Origin: Pseudomonadota bacterium
GTDB lineage: Bacteria; Pseudomonadota; Gammaproteobacteria; Burkholderiales; Burkholderiaceae_E
Direction: 5' to 3'
Length of the DNA stretch: 19,357 nt
Assembly: GCA_023388075.1 (NCBI GenBank)
Contig: JAEWGX010000005.1
Location: 1 to 19,357 of the forward strand
In this document: positions 14,570 through 19,357 of the stretch, one piece after another
Layout of the letters: every line of letters begins with the position of its first letter
Numbering within the stretch: the first letter of the stretch is position 1
Notes under the pieces: generated by a model
Database searches by the model: none
The model's input: only the letters and a program-made list of their open reading frames with translations
What the model was told of the DNA's origin: nothing
Made by a program: the position numbers and the translations under genes

Positions 14570-16156
14570 TTCCTTCTCGGTCGTCGACGCCGGCTCGGCC
14601 GGTGCCGAGTTGCGGATCAGGTAGTCGAAGGCCGAGAGGGCGGCTTTCGCGCCATCGCCCGCGGCGATCACGATCTGCTTGTACGGCACGGTGGTGGCAT
14701 CGCCCGCGGCGAAGACGCCCGGCATCGAGGTCTCGCCACGGGCGTCCACCTCGATCTCGCCGAAGCGGGAGAGTGCGATCGTACCCTTCAGGAACTCGGT
14801 GTTGGGCACCAGGCCGATCTGGACGAAGACGCCTTCCAGTGCCAGCTCGTGGCCGGCGCCGGTCGCCCGGTCGGTATAGCGCAGCCCGTTCACCTTGCCA
14901 TCGGCGCCGGTGATCTCGGTCGTCTGCGCGTTCTTCACCACCGCCACGTTCGGCATGCTGTAGAGCTTGCGCTGCAGGACCGCGTCGGCGCGGAGCTCCG
15001 GGGCGAACTCGATCAGGGTCACGTGGCCGACGATCCCGGCGAGGTCGATCGCCGCCTCCACGCCGGAGTTGCCTCCGCCGACTACCGCGACGCGCTTGCC
15101 CTTGTAGAGGGGGCCATCACAGTGGGGGCAGTACGCGACGCCGCGGTTGCGGTACTCCTGCTCGCCCGGCACGTTGATGTTGCGCCAACGTGCGCCGGTG
15201 GCGAGGATCACGCTGCGGCCGCTGACCGTCGCGCCGCTCTCGAGCCGGACCTGGAAGAGGCCCGCCTCGTCGTCGCGTTGCAGGCCGGTGGCCTTCTGCA
15301 GGTTCATCACGTCGACGTCGTAGGCCTTCACGTGCTGCTCCAGCGCCGTCGCGAACTGGGGACCCTCGGTGTGCAGCACCGAGATGAAGTTCTCGATCGC
15401 GAGCGTATCGAGCACCTGCCCGCCGAAGCGCTCGGCGACGATGCCGGTGCGGATGCCCTTGCGGGCGGCATAGACCGCCGCGGCAGCGCCGGCCGGCCCG
15501 CCGCCCACGATCAGCACGTCGAACGGGTCCTTGGCGCTTATCTCGCCGGCCTTGCGCGCCCCCGCACCGCTGTCGAGCTTGGCGAGGATCTCCTCCAGGC
15601 TGGTACGGCCCTGGCCGAACTCCTCGCCGTTCAGGAAGGTGGTCGGCACGGCCATGATCTCGCGCCGGCCGACCTCGTCCTGGAAAAGCGCCCCGTCGAT
15701 CGTGACCGAGCGTATCCTCGGGTTGATGACCGACATGACGTTGAGCGCCTGCACCACGTCCGGGCAGTTCTGGCAGCTGAGCGAGATGTAGGTCTCGAAG
15801 TGATAGTCGCCGGGCAGTGCCCGGATCTGCTCGATCACCTGCGGCTCGAGCTTGAGCGGATGCCCGCCCGCCTGCAGGAGCGCAAGGACGAGCGAAGTGA
15901 ATTCGTGGCCGAGGGGGATGGCGGCGAAGCCGATGCCGGGCTCGGCACCCGGGCGGCCGATCGTGAACGAGGGCTTGCGGCTGTCCGCCCCGTTCTCGTC
16001 CAGGCTGATATGGTCGGAGAGCGCGACGATCTCGCGCAGGAAGTCGCGCATCTCGCGGGACTTGGCGCCGTCGTCCAGGCTTGCGACGAGCTGGATCGGC
16101 TGCGCGATCCGTTCCAGGTAGCCCTTCAACTGGGCCTTGAGCGAGGCGTCCAACAT
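14555..16156 (-). CDS. ahpF: Alkyl hydroperoxide reductase subunit F
   Basis: NADH-dependent flavoprotein disulfide reductase that re-reduces AhpC. The 533-residue product has an N-terminal thioredoxin-fold domain with Cys128-x-x-Cys131 (SCQNC), then a thioredoxin-reductase-like body with the FAD site GGGPAG (218-223), Cys343-x-x-Cys346 (YCPHC), the NAD site GGGNSG (360-365) and a second FAD motif FAAGDATT near the C terminus. All four redox cysteines are present. The start is the ATG at 16156 (MLDASLKAQLKGYLERIAQP), matching the usual AhpF N terminus; a TTG six bases upstream is less likely. It is the second gene of an ahpC-ahpF unit, separated from ahpC by 137 bp containing a strong hairpin. 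Confidence 0.96.
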   Translation of the reverse strand: MLDASLKAQLKGYLERIAQPIQLVASLDDGAKSREMRDFLREIVALSDHISLDENGADSRKPSFTIGRPGAEPGIGFAAIPLGHEFTSLVLALLQAGGHPLKLEPQVIEQIRALPGDYHFETYISLSCQNCPDVVQALNVMSVINPRIRSVTIDGALFQDEVGRREIMAVPTTFLNGEEFGQGRTSLEEILAKLDSGAGARKAGEISAKDPFDVLIVGGGPAGAAAAVYAARKGIRTGIVAERFGGQVLDTLAIENFISVLHTEGPQFATALEQHVKAYDVDVMNLQKATGLQRDDEAGLFQVRLESGATVSGRSVILATGARWRNINVPGEQEYRNRGVAYCPHCDGPLYKGKRVAVVGGGNSGVEAAIDLAGIVGHVTLIEFAPELRADAVLQRKLYSMPNVAVVKNAQTTEITGADGKVNGLRYTDRATGAGHELALEGVFVQIGLVPNTEFLKGTIALSRFGEIEVDARGETSMPGVFAAGDATTVPYKQIVIAAGDGAKAALSAFDYLIRNSAPAEPASTTEKEVAAA

Positions 16157-16216
16157 GATCAAATCCCGTTATCTAGAAATGCTGCGGTTGCGACTGGGGT
16201 TGCGTCTGGTCCGGTG

Positions 16217-16239
16217 GCCCGGGCGGGGAGCGCCCGGGC
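16217..16239 (-). other. Strong hairpin in the ahpC-ahpF gap
   Basis: A perfect 9-bp GC stem (16217-16225 with 16231-16239) with a 5-base loop lies 55-77 bases after the ahpC stop. No T-run follows on the minus strand, so partial termination or protection of the ahpC message is more likely than full stopping. This would fit the need for more AhpC than AhpF, but it is inferred. Confidence 0.45.
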
Positions 16240-16293
16240 GCTGGCTGCCCGCAGCGCCGCCGGGGCGGCACTGGCAGGGCATGCCGGGCGTCG

Positions 16294-16857
16294 TCAGATC
16301 TTGCCGACGAGGTCCAGCGAGGGCTTCAGCGTTTCCTGGCCTTCTTCCCACTTGGCCGGGCAGACTTCGTTCGGGTGCGCGGCCACGTACTGTGCGGCCT
16401 TGACCTTGCGAAGCAGCTCCGAGGCATCGCGGCCGATGCCGTTGTCGTGGATCTCGCAGAGCTTGATCTGGCCTTCGGGGTTGATCACGAACGTGCCGCG
16501 CAGCGCCAGCCCTTCCTCCTCGATCAGCACGTCGAAGTTGCGCGCCAGCGTCGCGGTCGGATCACCGATCATCGTGTACTTCACCTTGCCGATCGCCGGC
16601 GAGGTGTCGTGCCAGGCCTTGTGCGCGAAGTGGGTGTCCGTCGACACGCTGTAGATCTCGACACCGAGCTTCTGGAAGGCGTCGTAGTTGTCGGCGAGGT
16701 CTTCCAGCTCGGTCGGGCACACGAACGTGAAGTCGGCTGGATAGAAGACGACCACCGACCATTTTCCCTTCAGCGTCTGGTCCGTGACTTCGATGAACTT
16801 GCCATCCTTGTAGGCCTGGGCTTTGAAGGGCTTGATTTGGGTATTGATCAACGACAT
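16294..16857 (-). CDS. ahpC: Alkyl hydroperoxide reductase subunit C (2-Cys peroxiredoxin)
   Basis: Peroxiredoxin that reduces hydrogen peroxide, organic peroxides and peroxynitrite, and is recycled by AhpF. The 187-residue length is exact for the bacterial AhpC1 type. The peroxidatic Cys47 is in FYPADFTFVCPTE and the resolving Cys166 in HPNEVCPAKW; Thr44, Pro40 and Arg120 of the active-site pocket are also present. The ATG at 16857 follows AGGAAA about nine bases upstream. It heads the ahpC-ahpF unit. The AT-rich stretch upstream (about 16921-16972) probably carries the promoter. No OxyR gene is in the window. Confidence 0.97.
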   Translation of the reverse strand: MSLINTQIKPFKAQAYKDGKFIEVTDQTLKGKWSVVVFYPADFTFVCPTELEDLADNYDAFQKLGVEIYSVSTDTHFAHKAWHDTSPAIGKVKYTMIGDPTATLARNFDVLIEEEGLALRGTFVINPEGQIKLCEIHDNGIGRDASELLRKVKAAQYVAAHPNEVCPAKWEEGQETLKPSLDLVGKI

Positions 16858-17258
16858 TGGCGATTTCCTGGTCTTGACTGAGGGTTGAGGAGTGATGGAT
16901 GAGAATGATCCGCGATACCGGCCGATACGTAAATTGAATTAAATAAATCGGCAGGTTCGCGTTTAACTATGGAGCGGATGCGGCGCGGGCGCCAGGCATG
17001 CACGTCCTCGGAGTAGATCGGGACGAACCCGGAGGACTCAACCGGTGCGACCCGGACGCGGACCAGTCGCCGCAGCCGATGCCCGGTCGCGCCGATCAGC
17101 GCGCCATGATCAGAGGGCCCGAGGTCCAGCTCCCAGGCCTTTACGGGCGGAGCGGTCGCTTACTTAGCCGAGAGGAGTCGGCTGCTTCGACGGCGCTGAG
17201 TCGCCAGCATCTCCGGCGATGCGTCGCTTGAAACAGACGGAGACGGGAAAAGGCGGGG
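16858..17258. other. Gene-free stretch of about 400 bp between ahpC and the DUF3501 gene
   Basis: No recognisable gene is seen on either strand. The left part is the ahpC promoter region. The rest contains two small hairpins: 17166-17171 with 17178-17183 (6 bp) and 17207-17211 with 17218-17222 (5 bp). They may form the 3' end of the DUF3501 transcript or a small RNA. A plus-strand 77-codon frame (16998-17231) has no recognisable motif and no convincing ribosome binding site. A minus-strand frame open from 17159 to 16848 lacks a start codon in its first half. Confidence 0.5.
16915..16972 (-). promoter_or_regulatory. AT-rich promoter/operator region of ahpC
   Basis: This is the only markedly AT-rich island of the window, about 60-115 bp upstream of ahpC. 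It contains an inverted repeat GCCGAT/ATCGGC (16921-16926 and 16947-16952) around a TTAATTCAATTT-like core. An ATAG half-site occurs on the minus strand just upstream, loosely like an OxyR ATAG-N7-CTAT motif, but the full four-part pattern is not met. Promoter elements cannot be fixed to the base. Confidence 0.38.
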
Positions 17259-17837
17259 TCACTTCAGGTCGCCCGCCAGGCTCGCCAAGGTGTCGGGAGC
17301 GATCTCGACGTGAGCCGGGTAGTTGGTGTGGTCACACCCCAGCTTCACGCTCGCGCCGGCCAGGATGGCGCGGCGCATGGCGTCGGCGAACTCGAAGCGG
17401 ACGAAGTGCACGGCCGAGGTCTTCTCCTCGTTCTCCCGGTCGAGGTCCTCGTCGGCGATCGCATACACCCGGGGATGTCCCTCCACCTCGACGAAGAGCC
17501 GGTCCTCGATGCCGATCAGCCGCGCCAGCTCGCGCCGTCGCTGGTTCGGATCCGGGAACTCGATGAGGACCGTGGCCTTCCAGTTGCTGCCGTCCGGCAC
17601 GAGCGGCGCGTAGGCGTCGATCTCCGCCTGGATGCCCGCCTCGTCGAAGATCTTCTCGATGCGCAGCATCTCCTGGATCTGAATGCGGATGGTCTGCTCG
17701 TCCTCGAACTGCAGATTGAGGTGCTCGCCCAGATGGACGCTGCGCAGGCGACGATGGGCGATCCGCTCGGCCTTGCGGGCCTTGCGGTGCTTGTCGTACG
17801 CCTCCAGGCTCATCAGGCTTTCCGGGGTGATCGTCAT
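17259..17837 (-). CDS. DUF3501 family protein
   Basis: This 192-residue protein matches the DUF3501 family, which has no established function. Features that can be read: MTITPESLMSLEAYDKHRKARKAERIAHRRLRSVHLGE as a basic start (residues 1-38, quoted as the region's character: Lys/Arg-rich helix), a LRIEKIFDEAGIQAEIDAY segment near 58-76, LIPDGSNWKATVLIEFPDP-like residues near 79-97, and a C-terminal HFVRFEF...GCDHTNYPAHVEI part with one Cys. There is no signal peptide or membrane segment. The ATG at 17837 has an AAGGAG site that begins at the stop codon of the upstream Fe-S gene, so translation is coupled. Family members sit beside rubrerythrin and GlpC-like Fe-S genes, exactly as here, which points to peroxide or redox metabolism by association only. 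Confidence 0.85.
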   Translation of the reverse strand: MTITPESLMSLEAYDKHRKARKAERIAHRRLRSVHLGEHLNLQFEDEQTIRIQIQEMLRIEKIFDEAGIQAEIDAYAPLVPDGSNWKATVLIEFPDPNQRRRELARLIGIEDRLFVEVEGHPRVYAIADEDLDRENEEKTSAVHFVRFEFADAMRRAILAGASVKLGCDHTNYPAHVEIAPDTLASLAGDLK

Positions 17838-17847
17838 GGGGCGCTCC

Positions 17848-19200
17848 TTAATCGAGTCCGTAGGCCCTCCGCAGCAGGGACAGCGGGTGGCTGAGGCTGC
17901 GGGCCGGCGTGCCGGCCTGCGCCATGCCCTGGGCGATGTGGTGCCCCGCCAGGGCGCAATCGCTGCTGACGTGGTCGGGCTCGTCCTTGGCCATTGCCCG
18001 AAAGACCGGACGGCCGATCTTCATCGCGTTCGGGTGGTACCGGGTCTTCACGCCATAGGTGCCGGCGTGCCCGGAGCAGCGCTCCACCGTGTTCAGGGTC
18101 ACCTCCACCGTCTGGCCGATCAGCTTCAGCATCTCCTCCGTCTTGCGCCCGACCTTCTGGACGCGGCCATGGCAGGGCACGTGATAGCTCACCTTGCCGA
18201 GCGGTTGCTTGAAGTCGGTCCTGAGCAGGCCGTCCCGGTGGCGCGCCATGAAGTACTCGAACGGATCGAACATCGCGTCGCGGACCGCTGCGGTCTCGGC
18301 GCAGTCCGGGAACATCAGCGGCAGCTCCTGCTTGAACATCAACGTGCAGCTCGGGACGGCGCTCAGGATGGCATAGCCCTCGCGGGCATACCGTGCCAGC
18401 ACCGGCACGTTGGCGGCCTTGCTGGCGGCCACCGAGTCGAGATCGCCGAGCTCGAGCCGCGGCATGCCGCAGCAGCGCTCCTTCTCGACGATCACGTACG
18501 GAATGTCGTTGTGCGCCAGCACCCGGAGCAGGTCGTGCCCGATGCCGGGCTCGTTGTAGTTCACGTAGCAGGTGGCGAAGACCGCGACCTTGCCCGGGGT
18601 TCGCTCGCCATCGACCGCGCGCCCGATGTCGCCGCGCGACTTGTCCGCGCTCCATCGGAACCGCCGGGTGGCGAGCGACGGCATCCAGGCGTCGGGATGC
18701 ACGCCGAGCGCCTTGTCCATCACCCGCCTGGCCGGCCGTGTGCGATTGACCGCGTTGACCGCCTGGACGACGACCGGGATGCCGGCGAACTGCCCGTGCA
18801 CGTCGGTGGAGGCGAGGAACCGCTCGCCGCGCGTCACGCCGCCCTTGCGGTACTTGATCGCCTTGGCCCGCAACATCAGGTGCGGGAAGTCGACGTTCCA
18901 CGGATGCGGCGGCACGTACGGGCACTTCGTCATGTAGCAGAGGTCGCACAGGTAGCACTGGTCCACCACCTCCCCGTAGGCGGACTTGGGGACCCCGTGA
19001 ACCTCGCCGTCTTCGGTCGCATCCACCAGGTCGAACAGCGTCGGGAACGACTGGCAAAGGCTCACGCAGCGGCGGCAGCCGTGGCAGATGTCGAAGACGC
19101 GCTCCATCTCGGCCAGCGTGGCGGTCTCGTCGTAGAAGGACGGGTCCTGCCAGTCGATGGGGTGGCGCGTCGGCGCCTCGAGATTGCCTTCTCGTTTCAT
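17848..19200 (-). CDS. GlpC/HdrD-like Fe-S oxidoreductase subunit
   Basis: Electron-transfer protein of 450 residues, like GlpC or heterodisulfide-reductase subunit D. It has two [4Fe-4S] ferredoxin motifs, Cys39/42/45/49 and Cys82/85/88/93, then two CCG-type domains. The first CCG domain is intact: Cys211, then Cys243-Cys244-Gly, then Cys285. In the second, Cys343 is followed 31 residues later by Cys375-Ser-Gly instead of CCG, and the later CxxC is C-A-L-A-G-H-H (Cys415). No signal peptide or flavin domain is seen. The start is the ATG at 19200 (MKREGNLEAPTRHPI); the longer in-frame ORF has no good start. It lies between rubrerythrin (103 bp upstream) and DUF3501 (10 bp downstream). A redox partner for rubrerythrin is a reasonable inference; true GlpC is unlikely because GlpA/GlpB are absent. 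Confidence 0.88.
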   Translation of the reverse strand: MKREGNLEAPTRHPIDWQDPSFYDETATLAEMERVFDICHGCRRCVSLCQSFPTLFDLVDATEDGEVHGVPKSAYGEVVDQCYLCDLCYMTKCPYVPPHPWNVDFPHLMLRAKAIKYRKGGVTRGERFLASTDVHGQFAGIPVVVQAVNAVNRTRPARRVMDKALGVHPDAWMPSLATRRFRWSADKSRGDIGRAVDGERTPGKVAVFATCYVNYNEPGIGHDLLRVLAHNDIPYVIVEKERCCGMPRLELGDLDSVAASKAANVPVLARYAREGYAILSAVPSCTLMFKQELPLMFPDCAETAAVRDAMFDPFEYFMARHRDGLLRTDFKQPLGKVSYHVPCHGRVQKVGRKTEEMLKLIGQTVEVTLNTVERCSGHAGTYGVKTRYHPNAMKIGRPVFRAMAKDEPDHVSSDCALAGHHIAQGMAQAGTPARSLSHPLSLLRRAYGLD

Positions 19201-19303
19201 GCCACGCCGTCCTGGGGAAGCGGTGGGAATGCAGAACGGGCCGGATCCCGTCCCCGATGGCACGGAGGACAGGCCCGACCCGAGTGACGACCGCGGGGGG
19301 CGG

Positions 19304-19357
19304 TCAGTCGACGAACGCGTCCAGCGCCTTCTGGTAGCGGTTGGCGTGCGAGCGCTC
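19304..19357 (-). CDS. Rubrerythrin, C-terminal fragment (cut by window edge)
   Basis: The last 17 codons and the stop can be read as ERSHANRYQKALDAFVD. The E-R-S-H-A-x-R-Y/F-Q-K-A-L-D pattern is the typical end of rubrerythrin-like di-iron proteins, which reduce hydrogen peroxide. The rest lies outside the window, so the domain make-up (with or without a rubredoxin site) cannot be judged. It is upstream of, and on the same strand as, the Fe-S and DUF3501 genes. This gene order supports the call. Confidence 0.72.
   Translation of the reverse strand, partial: ERSHANRYQKALDAFVD

Noticed and set aside
14165..16654. Very long plus-strand open frame (829 codons) opposite ahpF and ahpC
   Set aside because: It is antisense to clearly recognised genes, shows no motif, and reflects the lack of stop codons in high-GC DNA.
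16915..16985. Full OxyR binding site upstream of ahpC
   Set aside because: Only one ATAG half-site is clear; the four spaced tetrads of the motif are not met, so only a general promoter region is reported.
16848..17159. Minus-strand open frame upstream of ahpC with plausible-looking codons (HGALIGATGHRLRRLVRV and so on)
   Set aside because: There is no start codon in its first half and no ribosome binding site, it runs into the ahpC start, and I recognise no homologue.
17683..19287. Plus-strand open frame of 534 codons opposite the Fe-S gene
   Set aside because: It is antisense to a protein with intact cysteine motifs and has no domain signature.

Overview
The window is a gene-dense, very GC-rich stretch of ordinary bacterial chromosome. 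The protein types (DUF3182, an acidic GPSDS-rich small protein, AhpC/AhpF, an HPPD with a divergent Lrp-type regulator, and rubrerythrin, GlpC-like and DUF3501 genes) suggest a betaproteobacterium of the Burkholderiales/Rhodocyclales kind. That placement is an inference from protein resemblance; there is no rRNA or other marker here. I see no insertion sequence, phage, integrase, CRISPR array, tRNA or rRNA.

Layout. The left edge holds the first 30 residues of a DEAD-box RNA helicase (minus strand). It is preceded by a leader with nested self-complementarity and a TATAAT box. Next come an EamA/DMT exporter (minus), a small conserved membrane protein (plus), and a two-gene minus-strand unit of a DUF3182 ATP-grasp-like protein overlapping an alpha/beta hydrolase. 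A small lipoprotein (minus) follows, whose start region is duplicated in tandem. It is divergent from an acidic disordered protein (plus) and an OsmC peroxidase (plus).

The middle holds a response-regulator/HDOD protein with a degenerate receiver (minus), divergent from metY (O-acetylhomoserine sulfhydrylase, plus). A 5'-truncated gene remnant trails metY. Next come an amidase and a large MscS-family channel (both minus).

The right part holds hppD (minus) divergent from an Lrp/AsnC regulator (plus), with a 20-bp dyad between them. Then come ahpF and ahpC (minus), a ~400-bp gene-free stretch, and a minus-strand set of DUF3501, a GlpC/HdrD-like Fe-S protein and the C-terminal tail of rubrerythrin at the right edge.

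How the genes work together. Oxidative-stress defence recurs: OsmC, AhpC/AhpF, and the rubrerythrin / Fe-S oxidoreductase / DUF3501 group. The last is the best candidate for an incompletely described system. It is a plausible peroxide-reducing or redox-sensing module whose Fe-S subunit has one intact CCG motif and one altered to CSG. The other features worth a close look are the structured helicase leader, the Asp-to-Glu pseudo-receiver of the HDOD protein, and the hppD/lrp operator candidate.
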